Shown piece by piece: positions 8,405 through 17,511 of a DNA stretch of 64,000 bases (position 1 is its first letter; every line of letters starts with the position of its first letter). The notes below the pieces were generated by a model. The model saw only the letters and a list, made by a program, of their open reading frames with translations. It was not told where the DNA came from and did no database searches. Origin of the DNA: JAOUEA01 sp963719165 (GTDB taxonomy: Bacteria; Actinomycetota; UBA4738; HRBIN12); contig CAVRAV010000001.1 in the NCBI GenBank assembly GCA_963719165.1, positions 1,550,001-1,614,000 on the forward strand. Direction: 5' to 3'. The position numbers were made by a program, and so were the translations under genes.

Positions 8405-9782
8405 CGGTGCCCCCGACCGTGATGCGCGAGATGCGGAGCGTGGGCGAACCGCTGCCCACGGGGGCGGACTGACCGTCCTTGCCGCAGACGCCCTCCCAGG
8501 TATCGAAGTCGTCGGCCACGGCGTCTACGGCACTCATCACGTCGATGGCCCGACCGATCAGGTTGGCGCCCCGCACCGGGGTGGTGACCGCGCCCTCCTC
8601 GATGAGGGATCCCTCGCTGACGCCGAAGACGAAGTCCCCGGAGGCGGGGTTCACCTGACCGCCGCCGAGCGAGGTCACGTACACGCCGCTGTGCGTGGAG
8701 GCGAGGATCTCCGCAGCATCCGAAGCGCCGTTGAGGATGTAGGTATTGGTCATGCGGGGCACCGGAGGATGCGCGTAGGACTCGCGTCGCCCGTTGCCGG
8801 TGGAGGTCGTCGACGACTTGTCCGCGCGCAGCCGGTCGAAGAGGAACCCCTGCAGGACGCCGTCGGTGAACAGCACGGTTCGTTCCCCGGGCGCCCCTTC
8901 GTCGTCGAAGTCGTAGGAGCCCCAGCCGTTGGCGACCGTGGCATCGTCCACGCCGTTGATCAGTTCGCTGGCGCACTTCGTGCCGACCAGGCCGCGGTAC
9001 ACGCTCGCCTCCTTGTCCACGGCATCGGATTCGAGCGGGTGGCCTACCGCCTCGTGGAACAGGACCCCGCCCATGCCCGGAGCGAGGACGACGGTCATCT
9101 CCCCGGCCGGCGCCGGGATCGAGTCGAGCATCCTCACCGCCCTGCGCGCCGCCACCTCGGCGGTGGCCTGCGGGGTGTGGCCGTCCAGGAACTCCACGCC
9201 CGAGCACGCCGCGGGGCCGTGGAACCCGGTCTGGATGTTGTCGCCGCGCTTGGCCACGACCTGCGCGACCAGGCGGATCCGGGGCCGGTCCTCCTGCACC
9301 CATCGCCCGTCCGAGGTTGCGATCAGCCGCCGCTGCACCGAATCGCCGTACACCCCGACCACCTGCACCACCTCGGGGCTGAACGCTCGGGCGGCCTCGT
9401 TCAGTTCCTGGAGCCACCCGACCTTCGCCGCGGCGGCCACCTCCGCGGCCGGTCGCTCCACGCGGTTGGTGCCAGGCCCCTCCAGCGTCCGCAGGTCCGC
9501 GGTTGCGCCGGGTTCGCCGGAACGCAGAGCCGCCGAGGCGGCGGCCGCGGCCTCCAAGAGCGCCTCGCGGTCGAGACGGTTCGAGTAGGCGTACCCGTAG
9601 GACGCGCCCGCCGCGACCCGCACGCCGGCGCCGCGATCGAGGCCGGTGGTGAGCTCCTCCACCTTCCCGTCGTCGAGTCGGACCGAGGTCGACGAGCGCT
9701 CTTCCACGAACAGCTCGGCGAACGACCCTCCGTGCCGGCGGGCCGCCCGAAGTACCTCGTCGGCAAGCTCCCGCTCCAGCAT
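8397..9782 (-). CDS. tldD: TldD metallopeptidase subunit
   Basis: This 461-residue protein is the catalytic TldD subunit. The zinc-binding motif HEAVGHPLE (HExxxH) lies near residue 240, followed by SVYRGLVGTKCASELI and the conserved DDEGAPGERTVLF and NGRRESYAHPPVPRMTNTY segments. It should act in the cytoplasm as the protease half of TldD-TldE, cutting extended peptides non-specifically. The ATG at 9782 was chosen because upstream in-frame sequence has no protein-like character and no better start. No peptide-natural-product genes are adjacent, so a general housekeeping role is more likely than maturation of a specific peptide. Confidence 0.93.
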   Translation of the reverse strand: MLERELADEVLRAARRHGGSFAELFVEERSSTSVRLDDGKVEELTTGLDRGAGVRVAAGASYGYAYSNRLDREALLEAAAAASAALRSGEPGATADLRTLEGPGTNRVERPAAEVAAAAKVGWLQELNEAARAFSPEVVQVVGVYGDSVQRRLIATSDGRWVQEDRPRIRLVAQVVAKRGDNIQTGFHGPAACSGVEFLDGHTPQATAEVAARRAVRMLDSIPAPAGEMTVVLAPGMGGVLFHEAVGHPLESDAVDKEASVYRGLVGTKCASELINGVDDATVANGWGSYDFDDEGAPGERTVLFTDGVLQGFLFDRLRADKSSTTSTGNGRRESYAHPPVPRMTNTYILNGASDAAEILASTHSGVYVTSLGGGQVNPASGDFVFGVSEGSLIEEGAVTTPVRGANLIGRAIDVMSAVDAVADDFDTWEGVCGKDGQSAPVGSGSPTLRISRITVGGTGA

Positions 9783-9923
9783 GGCGGGGATGCTAACAGG
9801 GCACCCATGCGCGCCATGCGAAGTCGTTGGGGTACAGTCACGCGCGACCGGATGACCGACCGGATGGCCGCTCGGACCATGGGGCCACGACGTCTCGCCC
9901 GACGGCCTCAGGAGGGTTGATCG

Positions 9924-10508
9924 ATGCGCAGGAGCCTCACCGTCGCCGCGATGGCGGTCGCGACGCTCCTGGGTGCGGCCTGCTCGGGAGACTCGGGTCC
10001 GACCTTCTCTTTCTCCCCGCTGCCGCCCAGCAGCAGTCCGAGCGGCGTCACCGGCAGCACGGGCACCACCATCAACCCGAGCGGAAGCCTTCCGCCGAGC
10101 TCCTCGCCGGGCATCACGGGGGCCGTCACCGACGGGATCGCCACCATGAGCGTCACGGGATCGACGACCGCGTCGGTCTCGTTCGCGACCCTGGTCACGC
10201 CCGCGCTGTGGTCGCCACCTCCCGGATCCATGGCCTTGCGGTGGGGTGGGCCGAACGGTCAGTCCTTCGGCATGGGTGGCGCGTCGTTCGCGGGCCAGCA
10301 GCCAACGTCCTCGGCCCTTTCCCTCTCCTTCGTGATCCGGATCGACAACTCGAAGGTCGAGTTCCGGTCGACCGCCGGCGAGTGCCTGATCACGATCACG
10401 CTCGCCGAAGCCTCGAGCCTGGCCGGTCAGTTCCAATGCACCGGCGTGAAGAACGGCGACGGAACGATCGTGGTGAACGCACAGGGCAGCTTCAGCGCGT
10501 CGGGGTGA
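9924..10508 (+). CDS. Hypothetical secreted lipoprotein, Ser/Pro/Thr-rich linker
   Basis: This 194-residue protein has a lipoprotein signal peptide ending in LGAAC (lipobox Cys near residue 17). A low-complexity Ser/Pro/Gly/Thr linker (residues ~25-65) precedes a small beta-rich domain with two cysteines (~152 and ~172) that may form a disulfide. The start is supported by AGGAGG about 9 bases upstream. It is immediately followed by a membrane-protein gene whose GTG overlaps its TGA, so the two are co-expressed. I do not recognise the family. Confidence 0.8.
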   Translation: MRRSLTVAAMAVATLLGAACSGDSGPTFSFSPLPPSSSPSGVTGSTGTTINPSGSLPPSSSPGITGAVTDGIATMSVTGSTTASVSFATLVTPALWSPPPGSMALRWGGPNGQSFGMGGASFAGQQPTSSALSLSFVIRIDNSKVEFRSTAGECLITITLAEASSLAGQFQCTGVKNGDGTIVVNAQGSFSASG

Positions 10509-12407
10509 GGGCGGACACGGGGGTTCGCACTCGCGTCCGCCTCGATCTCGCCGTCCTGGCCGGGCTCGGACTCGTCCTGCTGGTCGTCTTCCTCCGCCCC
10601 ACGTTCCGCCACGACTGGCAGATCGGGGTCGGGCCGGACGTCGCCGTCTACCTCTGGTGGGCTCGCGTGGGGGCCGCCGGCGGCATCTCCCTGGTTGGGG
10701 ATCGGCCCGGGATCGCGGCATTGCTCCCGACGGTCGCGGGGACGTTGCACCTGCCCCTGGTCGCTGCCGAAGCCGGGCTCCAGTACGCGATGGCGGCGCT
10801 CGTCGGCGTGGGCGCCACGGCGGTCCTCCGCGGTCACGCGCGCGGAGGACGCTGGGGCTGGGCGCTGGGGGGAGCGCTGAGCGGTCTGTTCGCGGTACAC
10901 CTGGCGGGCGGCTATGTCGCGAACCTGGCCTTCACGCTGACCTTCCTGGCGGCCGGCGCCGCGCTCGCGACGCGCACGCCTCGCGGCGCCCTGGCCGCGG
11001 CCCTGCTCCTCGGCGGCGGCGGGCTCATGCACCCCCAGTTCTTCCTGGTGGGCACCGCGATCTTGGCGGTCGTCGTGGCATGGTCGTGGTGGCACGACGA
11101 ACGAGGATGGAACTCCGACGGCGGGCGGGTGATCGAGGCCGTGGCGGGCGGCGGAGTACTCGTGGGGGTGGGGCTCCTCGCCACGCAGATGGGTCCCGCC
11201 AAGCTCAGCGCCGACACCTCGAAGGACGCGCTGCTCCGGCGGACCGGGCTGACGGGCCAGCTCGGCGCGGACTACCTGGAGCGGTTCCGGGATAACGCGG
11301 GCCGTTACGCGCTCTGGCTCGTCCTGCCCCTCGCCGCGATCGGCGTCGTACGCACGCGACGGCGGGTTCACCCGGCGCTACCTCGCCGCCTGGGCGGCCA
11401 TCACGGTGGTGGGCGTGCCGCTGGGGATCCTCACCCGTGCGTTCCCGCCCGATCGGATCGTGACGTTCGCGTTCGCCCTGCCGATGCTCGCCGCGCTCGG
11501 CGTCACCTGGGCATGGGACGCGATCGCGCACCGAACGTCCCCGTGGCTCGCGTGGCCGGTCTCGCTCGTCCTGGTCGCCCTCATGGCGGGCACGGCCCTG
11601 AACGCATGGAGCGCTCAGCAGACCTTCCTGTCGCCCGACAACCTCGGCGACGCGACCGCTGCGGGGCGGATCGCCGCAACGGTTCCCGACGGTACACCGC
11701 TCGTGTTCATCGTGAGCGAGGCCGGATCCGAATCGGCGTTCGTGGCGACCCTCGCCGCCAACCTCGCGCGCGCCGCGCTCCCCCCCGAACGGGCGGACGA
11801 CGTCTACGTCTACGTGGGCGACGCCGCGCACTACTTCGCGGGCGAGCCGACCACTGGGACGAGCGAGGGGTTCGATACGCTCTCAAGCCGGTCGCTCGAG
11901 GCGCTCCCCGATGGCCCGCGAGCGGTCTTCGTGGTGCGAGGATTCGACCGCGCCGCCGACCGAACCGACCCCAACCTCCTGGTGTGGTCCGACGCCGTGG
12001 CCAGCAACGTGGTCGACCCGCGGCCGCTCGCCGAGGCCCCCGGCGAACTGAGGCCGTCGAGCCCCCCGGGCATCGCCGCTGCGGCCATCCTCATCGCGCT
12101 CCTGTTGTGGGGGGTGGGGTTCGGATGGGCGCGATGGGCGCTCGGGGACCGGGTCGCCGCGGCGGCAACGGCTCCGGGATTCGGCGTGGCGGTGCTCGGG
12201 ATCGTCGGGCTCACGCTCGAGCGAGCCGGACTGCCGCTCACGGGTGCCTGGGGACCGACCCTCGTCTCAGCGCTCGGCGGCGGCCTCGGCTACCTCCTCC
12301 TGGTCCTCCAGGGGCAGCCCCAGGCGGAGCCGCCGCCGGAGATCGACGAGGGTCCAGACCAGCAGGACGAACACGGCCGGCACCACGACCCAGTGTCCGA
12401 AGCGTAG
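10505..12407 (+). CDS. Large multi-TM membrane protein, frameshifted near 11350
   Basis: A GT-C-like integral membrane protein of about 630 residues, read in two frames. The first half (GTG at 10505, overlapping the preceding TGA) has helices such as LAVLAGLGLVLLVVFL and a GGGGLMHPQFF motif. Near 11345-11360 the protein-like reading moves to the next frame and resumes as a WAAITVVGVPLG helix, continuing through an extracytoplasmic domain with VFIVSEAGSESAF and two C-terminal helices. Removing one base near CGC-A-CGC at about 11354 restores one frame. The last 141 bp overlap the convergent mannosyltransferase gene, so the C-terminal tail is doubtful. Function unknown; polysaccharide or arabinogalactan-type glycosyl transfer is a guess from the topology. 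Confidence 0.65.
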
Positions 12408-13784
12408 GTTCACGCCGAACGTCCCGGGGAACCGCAAGGGCTCCGTGGACCACTGCGCGAGCGCCAGGCCCACGCCCGTCGCGATCAACGCCGTACGCGG
12501 GGCACGCGGGAGGAGCCACGCGAGCGGCAGGGCCCACATCACGTACCACGGCAGCAGGACCGGGCCCAGGAGCATGATCAAGATCAGCGACCACCCCATG
12601 GCGGCACCCAGATCGCGTGGGGTCCGTTCCGTGGCCCGCCGCGCGACGTCTCGCGCGAGTCCGACGACGGCCAGCACCAGGACCAGCGCGAACGCGACGC
12701 GCGCGACCCAGCCGAGCGTGCCGAAGCTGATCGTCTCCACGAGCCTGCGCGCCGATGGGGAGGCGGCGAGCCACCCCTCGTGTCCCGCGAGCTCGAGCAT
12801 CCCGAGCGTGGGGTCGTGCGAGGTCATGAACGGCAGCGCGAACACGACGCCGATGCCGGCGGCCAGACCCACGTGGGTGAGGGCGGCGTGGAGCCGCCGG
12901 CCGCGGGGGGTCCGTGCCACGCACCACACCAAGACGAGCGCGAGCGGGAGCGCGCCGGTGGCCTTCACGAGCGTGCCCACCGCGAGCAACGCGATGGCCG
13001 GCAGCTCGCGCGATCGCAGCAGGAACGCGAACGCTCCCGCCACCGCGAGGCCCACGAGCACGTCGTTGTGCCCGCTCGCGACGGAGTGGAAGACCACCAC
13101 CGGGTTCAGCGCGAAGGCCGCCACGCCGAACGCGGCGCGCTCGGGCCAGATCCGCCGGGTCGTGTCACGGATCACCCATATCGTCGCGAGCGCGGCGGCT
13201 ACCGCGATCAGCCGGAAGGCGGTCACCATCCCGGCCGGGGTGCGGACCACCCGGGCCAACAGCGACGACAGGCCCGTCCACAGCGGGCCGTAGACGGCGG
13301 GCGTGTTGACCCAGCGCGGTCCCACGAACGACCAGAGCGGGTCGCTCGCGAACTCAACGGGCGTGTGCACGTAGGGGTTCGCGTGGTACACGCCGGCGAT
13401 CCGGCCGTAGAACGCATAGCTGTAGACGTCGCGGGAGAACAGCAGCGGGAGCAAGAGCACCACGACCTGATACGCGACGCCGAGGATCACGACCGTCCGT
13501 GGAGCGACGTTCCCGCGCCAGCATTCGCGAAGGACGAGGAGGAACGCGCCCACGCAGAACACCGTGAGCAACACCCCCATGGCCACGAGCCAACTCCCGG
13601 AGAGGCGATCGAACCCCAGCAGCGACCCGAGCCAGCGGAACGGCCCGCCCGATCGCGCCCCCTCGGGCAGCACCGGCTGGAAGGTCGATCCGGGCGTGGC
13701 GGCGAACGCGGCGAACAGGACGACCGCGAACGCGGACACGACCACGGCACGAGTGGCCGGCCGAGGAAACGTGAAGGGCTGCAC
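12267..13784 (-). CDS. GT-C polyprenol-phosphate-mannose alpha-mannosyltransferase-like (MptA/B type)
   Basis: This 505-residue integral membrane protein has about 12 hydrophobic helices. The loop FSRDVYSYAFYGRIAG followed by ANPYVHTP is the signature of alpha-(1,6)-mannosyltransferases of the MptA/MptB type. NTPAVYGPLW and SGHNDVLVGLA are further conserved loops, and LLPWYVMWALPLAWLL sits near the C-terminus. These enzymes extend cell-envelope mannans or lipomannan from polyprenyl-phosphate mannose on the outer membrane face. It is convergent with, and overlaps by 141 bp, the membrane-protein gene on the plus strand. Confidence 0.87.
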   Translation of the reverse strand: MQPFTFPRPATRAVVVSAFAVVLFAAFAATPGSTFQPVLPEGARSGGPFRWLGSLLGFDRLSGSWLVAMGVLLTVFCVGAFLLVLRECWRGNVAPRTVVILGVAYQVVVLLLPLLFSRDVYSYAFYGRIAGVYHANPYVHTPVEFASDPLWSFVGPRWVNTPAVYGPLWTGLSSLLARVVRTPAGMVTAFRLIAVAAALATIWVIRDTTRRIWPERAAFGVAAFALNPVVVFHSVASGHNDVLVGLAVAGAFAFLLRSRELPAIALLAVGTLVKATGALPLALVLVWCVARTPRGRRLHAALTHVGLAAGIGVVFALPFMTSHDPTLGMLELAGHEGWLAASPSARRLVETISFGTLGWVARVAFALVLVLAVVGLARDVARRATERTPRDLGAAMGWSLILIMLLGPVLLPWYVMWALPLAWLLPRAPRTALIATGVGLALAQWSTEPLRFPGTFGVNLRFGHWVVVPAVFVLLVWTLVDLRRRLRLGLPLEDQEEVAEAAAER

Positions 13785-13908
13785 GGAGCGCCGACCGTAT
13801 CACCGCGTCCCGAGCCACGGTGAGGGACCCGCGCCGGTCGAAGGCCCCTGGACCCGGGGTGTCGGGGCGGGTTGGGTGTCGCCGGTGCGTTGGTGGATAC
13901 TGTCGCGG

Positions 13909-14224
13909 ATGGACGACGGATGGAAGACGCCGATCCCCCCCCACCACGGACACGAGCCTGCAGAGCGGAGGCCTCGGCATCGGCATCGGGGTGGCGAACG
14001 CCCTCCTCTACACGTTGCTGCCGGCGTTGCTGGCGATCGCGGTCTGGATCATGGTGTCGGTCTACGCCATCGTCAAGTGGGTCGGGTCGGCGCCGGAGCG
14101 GCCGAACCCGGTGGTGATCGTGGTGGGCGTCGTGCTGCTCGTGACGCTGCTCGTGGTGCTGATCGCGGTCGCGGTGGGGATCGTCGGCCGCTCGATGAAC
14201 CCCAAACGTCGCGACCGGCGCTGA
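13909..14224 (+). CDS. Small two-helix membrane protein, frame broken at a C8 run
   Basis: The likely protein starts at ATG 13909 (MDDGWKTPIPP), continues in the next frame after a run of eight C (13935-13942) and then reads TTDTSLQSGGLG. Two transmembrane helices follow (ALLYTLLPALLAIAVWIMV and VVIVVGVVLLVTLLVVLIAV), ending in a basic tail of about 100 residues in total. Removing one C joins the two parts. A continuous alternative begins at ATG 13820, but its first 55 residues look unlike a natural N-terminus. No family was recognised. Confidence 0.55.
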
Positions 14225-14231
14225 TCCCACC

Positions 14232-15294
14232 TCAGGCGCGCAAGGCACCCCTGCGGTCGTACTCCCATCGCAGCTGCCCGCAGGCCGCATCGATGTCGCT
14301 GCCCCGCGTGTCGCGCACCGTCACGTTCACGCCGGCATCTCGCAACACCTGCACGAACCCTGCGATCCGCTTGCGCGGACTCGGCTTCGTCGGCCAACCC
14401 GGCGTGGGGTTCAACGGGATCAGATTCACGTGCGCGCCCAGGCGCAGCGCTATGGGCGCGAGCAGGCTCGCCTGCTCGTCCGAGTCGTTCGTTGCGTCGA
14501 TCATCGCCCACTCGATCGATGGCCGGCGTCGCGTCTTCCACCGCCACGCCTGCCATCGCGGCCTCCACCTCGGCGAGCGGGTAGGTGCGGTTGATCGGCA
14601 CGAGCTCGTCGCGGAGCTCGTCGGAGGCGGCGTGCAGGCTGACCGCCAGGCCCACCTGCGGGTGATCCTGCGCGAGGCGCCGGATGCCGGGCACGAGGCC
14701 CACGGTCGACACCGTCACGTGGCGGGCGCCGAGTCGCATGCCCGCGGGATCCATCAGCCTCGCGATGGCGTCGCGAACCCGGGCGTAGTTGGCCAGCGGC
14801 TCACCCATCCCCATGAAGACCACGTTCGTGAGGCGCTGCGGTGTCGTGGCGGGCAGCCGGGCGGCCTCCCGCCGCGCCCACACGACCTGCGCGGCGATCT
14901 CTCCCGCCGTGAGGTTCGCCATCAGTCCCATCTGCCCGGTGGCGCAGAAGCCGCAGCCCATGCCGCAGCCCACCTGCGAGGAGATGCAGGCCGTGACGCG
15001 CTCGGGGTAGCCCATCAGCACGACCTCGACGATGTGGCCCTTCGCGCCGAGCTTCAGCAGCGACTTGCGCGTCGTGCCGCCGTCCGCGCTGCGTTCGTCG
15101 AGCTGCTCCACGCCCAGCGGCAGCTCGCGCGCGAGGCGCGCGCGCAGAGACGGCGCGATGTCCGTCATCTCGTCATAGGTGGCGGAGCGCTTCCAAAGCT
15201 GCACGTGGATCTGCCTGGCGCGGAAAGCCGGCTCGCCCCACGCCACGAGGCGCTCGCCGAGTTGCTCGCGTGTGAGGTCGTAGACCGTGGACAC
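14232..15294 (-). CDS. rlmN: RlmN 23S rRNA (A2503)/tRNA (A37) C2-methyltransferase, frameshifted
   Basis: RlmN is a radical SAM enzyme that methylates C2 of A2503 in 23S rRNA and A37 in some tRNAs. The first part (ATG 15294) has the cluster motif C110-GMG-C114-GF-C117, VVFMGMGEPL and VSLHAASDELRDELVPINRTYPL. Near 14547-14554 the coding frame moves by one base. The remainder (WRWKTRRRPSIEWAMIDA, then NLIPLNPTPG) ends with SDIDAACGQL, which holds the methyl-carrying Cys. Both halves are intact, so about 354 residues are restored by removing one base. A real inactivation would be viable, but a sequence error is more likely. Confidence 0.85.
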
Positions 15295-15354
15295 CGACGC
15301 AGCCTAGCTCCCGTCCGCGAGGCCCAAGGCCACTTCGCAACGTACCCTGGGCGC

Positions 15355-16254
15355 GTGCCGCGCCGAACCTTCACCGTGCAGGGCGGTCCGCTCGACCTCG
15401 CCGGGACACTCTTTCCGTTGCGTCGTGGGCACCGCGACCCCACCTGGCGGATCCGAGGACCCGAGGCGCTCTGCGCCGCGCGGACCCCGCAGGGACCGTC
15501 AACCTTGCACGTCGTGGCCGAGGGTGAGACCGTGCGGGCGCAGGCGTGGGGAGCCGGCGCCGCGTGGTCACTCGAGGCCGCTCCCGACCTCGTGGGGGCC
15601 GCCGACACCGCCGAGGGGTTCTCGCCCCACGACGACGTCGTCGCCGATCTCTGGCGCCGGCGTCGAGGACTCAGGCTCACCAGGACGCACGTGATCATGC
15701 CCGCGCTGGTCGCCGCCATCCTCGAGCAGAAGGTCACCGGGTCCGAGGCCCGCCGTGCGTGGCGCGGCCTCGTGATGGCAACCTCGGAACCGGCGCCCGG
15801 GCCTGGAGGCCTCTGGCTCCCCCCGGACCCGAACCGGGTGGCGGCGCTGCCCTACTTCGCGTTCCATCGCTTCGGTGTGGAACGCAAACGTGCCGACCTC
15901 GTCCGCGCCGTGAGCGCGCGCGCCCGCCGCCTCGAGGCGCTCGAGGTCCTGTCCCCCGACGAGGCACGTGCACGCTTGCAGGCCCATCGTGGCATCGGAC
16001 CCTGGACGGCAGGGGAGGTCGCCCGGCTGGCCCTGGGCGACGCCGACGCCGTGAGCGTGGGCGACTATCACTTGCCCCACCTCGTGAGCTGGATGTTGGC
16101 CGGCGAGCCACGCGGCACGGACGAGCGGATGCTGGAGCTGCTCGAGCCGTACCGGGGTCATCGCGGGCGCGTGCAGCAGCTCTTGGAGGCGGGGGGCGCG
16201 ACGGCCCCGAAGTTCGGACCGCGCACCGAGATCCGCACGATCGCGAAGATCTAA
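15355..16254 (+). CDS. AlkA-like DNA-3-methyladenine glycosylase (HhH-GPD)
   Basis: This 299-residue base-excision DNA glycosylase has a C-terminal HhH-GPD domain: the hairpin HRGIGPWTAGEVARLALG (~residues 206-223) is followed by DAVSVGDYHLPHL, where the Asp of GDYHL is the catalytic residue. An N-terminal AlkA-type domain precedes it and ILEQKVTGSEARRAW matches the minor-groove-reading helix. It removes alkylated purines. The GTG start at 15355 was chosen because it is the first start after the divergent rlmN promoter region and gives the family length. It is divergently arranged with rlmN. Confidence 0.88.
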   Translation: MPRRTFTVQGGPLDLAGTLFPLRRGHRDPTWRIRGPEALCAARTPQGPSTLHVVAEGETVRAQAWGAGAAWSLEAAPDLVGAADTAEGFSPHDDVVADLWRRRRGLRLTRTHVIMPALVAAILEQKVTGSEARRAWRGLVMATSEPAPGPGGLWLPPDPNRVAALPYFAFHRFGVERKRADLVRAVSARARRLEALEVLSPDEARARLQAHRGIGPWTAGEVARLALGDADAVSVGDYHLPHLVSWMLAGEPRGTDERMLELLEPYRGHRGRVQQLLEAGGATAPKFGPRTEIRTIAKI

Positions 16255-16371
16255 CCGCCAGCTGCGCCCGGGGTTCGGGACCCGCCCGATATGGCGCTAG
16301 TACGTGCGCGTGGCCAGACACAACGTCAACCCCACCTCCCGCGACGGGCGTGGGGACACGAGTCTGCGAGC

Positions 16372-16887
16372 ATGTCTTACGTGGATGCCGACAACCTGCT
16401 CGCCTTCGTGCGGTTCCACGCATGGGCGAACGACCGCATCCTCACGACGGCTGCCGAGGTGTCGGAGGGGGATCTCCGGCGGCCCGACACGCTCGACCGT
16501 GGCAGTGCGTTCGACACGATCCGGCATCTCGTCGACGTCGATTGGAGCTGGCGCGAATTCTGCGGCGGCAACGACATCGGCGCGTCCTACGTGTGGGACC
16601 ACGGGTTCGCGCTGGACGACCTCCCGGCGCTCCACGCGTTCTGCCTCGAGGAGGACGGTCGCTTCCGGGACTACGTGGCGTCCCTCGATGCCCGCGCGCT
16701 CGACGAGCCGTTGGTGATGAGCGAGGATCCCGACGACCGGATCCCACGGTGGCTGATCCTCGTCCACGTCGTGAATCACGGCACGCAGCACCGCAGCGAG
16801 ATCGGGCACTACCTCACGCGATGCGGACATTCGCCGGGCGACCTCGACCTGCTGGATGCCCTCACGATCCCCTGGCCCGGCGACTGA
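16372..16887 (+). CDS. DinB/YfiT-like four-helix-bundle protein
   Basis: This 171-residue protein matches the DinB superfamily of metal-binding four-helix bundles. The start is FVRFHAWANDRIL; a metal ligand His is expected in IRHLVDVDWSWREF and the others in VNHGTQHRSEIGHYL near the C-terminus. Members include damage-induced proteins and thiol-dependent transferases that use bacillithiol or mycothiol. The start is ATG at 16372. A perfect hairpin follows the stop codon. The substrate cannot be read from the sequence. Confidence 0.85.
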   Translation: MSYVDADNLLAFVRFHAWANDRILTTAAEVSEGDLRRPDTLDRGSAFDTIRHLVDVDWSWREFCGGNDIGASYVWDHGFALDDLPALHAFCLEEDGRFRDYVASLDARALDEPLVMSEDPDDRIPRWLILVHVVNHGTQHRSEIGHYLTRCGHSPGDLDLLDALTIPWPGD

Positions 16888-16893
16888 GGCACG

Positions 16894-16913
16894 GACCCGG
16901 CGTGAGCCGGGTC
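16894..16913. terminator. Hairpin between convergent genes, 8-bp stem with GTGA loop
   Basis: The segment reads as a perfect inverted repeat GACCCGGC-GTGA-GCCGGGTC. The eight-pair GC-rich stem is closed by GUGA, a GNRA-type tetraloop. It lies between the stop of the DinB gene (16887) and the end of the opposing lipoprotein gene (16917). It has no T-tract on either side, so if it terminates it does so as a bidirectional actinobacterial-style hairpin. Confidence 0.6.
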
Positions 16914-16916
16914 AGG

Positions 16917-17450
16917 CTAAGCCCCCTCGTGACCCACCGGCTCTTCTAGGGCGGGCTCGCTTGAGCGGTTGGAGGTATATGAGAGCCAGCTCGACTCGAC
17001 ACATCGTCGATCACGACCGTCATCGAGGAGACCCTCAACCGGAGGTCTGGCGGACGCGGGCCGGTCGGACGACGTGGCACGGGCGTCACCTGGAGGGAGC
17101 TGGCCGACCACGTCAACGGTCACAAGGATCGTGTGCCCGGCTCCGGAAAACCCCTCGGAGTCCTCGCTCGGAGGCCCCAAGGTGGGGCCCGGTTCAGTCG
17201 GGGAGTACCCGAAGGAGGCCAGCTCCGTCGTGTACCAAGCAAGCACCTTCGCAACGGTGGGGCGAGGAGAGGCGAACACATACTCCCTCGTCGCTTGGTG
17301 TGAATCACCATAGCTCTCCGAGCTGTTGGTCAATCTCGAGCCCGGGTAAGCAGGCTGACCGGCGGGGATGCGCGACAGCCTGCCGCATGCAACAAGTGTC
17401 GATACCAAGAACACCGATACGGCCAGCAGGCCAACCGTCTTCCGGTTCAT
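16917..17450 (-). CDS. Hypothetical lipoprotein
   Basis: This 177-residue protein starts MNRKTVGLLAVSVFLVST and has a lipobox LVAC near residue 25, so it is probably an exported lipoprotein. The middle (EYVFASPRPTVAKVLAWYT and ELASFGYSPTE) resembles small secreted domains in which a conserved helix follows a beta hairpin. The last ~60 residues are Arg/Ser/Pro-rich and look less natural, so a frameshift around 17090 is possible. Its 3' end is convergent with the DinB gene. No family is recognised. Confidence 0.6.
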   Translation of the reverse strand: MNRKTVGLLAVSVFLVSTLVACGRLSRIPAGQPAYPGSRLTNSSESYGDSHQATREYVFASPRPTVAKVLAWYTTELASFGYSPTEPGPTLGPPSEDSEGFSGAGHTILVTVDVVGQLPPGDARATSSDRPASARPPVEGLLDDGRDRRCVESSWLSYTSNRSSEPALEEPVGHEGA

Positions 17451-17511
17451 CCCCGACGACCTTCTCACGCTCGGTCGATGACCACGACCTGTTCCCGATA
17501 GGGTCGCCCTC

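Noticed and set aside
9830..9925. A sigma70-type promoter before the lipoprotein gene at 9924
   Set aside because: The gap holds a TACAGT-like hexamer, but no convincing -35 element at proper spacing could be fixed by eye in such GC-rich sequence.
16917..17100. Claiming a frameshift in the lipoprotein at 16917
   Set aside because: The C-terminal ~60 residues look unnatural, but no second frame gives a clearly better continuation, so it was left as a single gene with reduced confidence.
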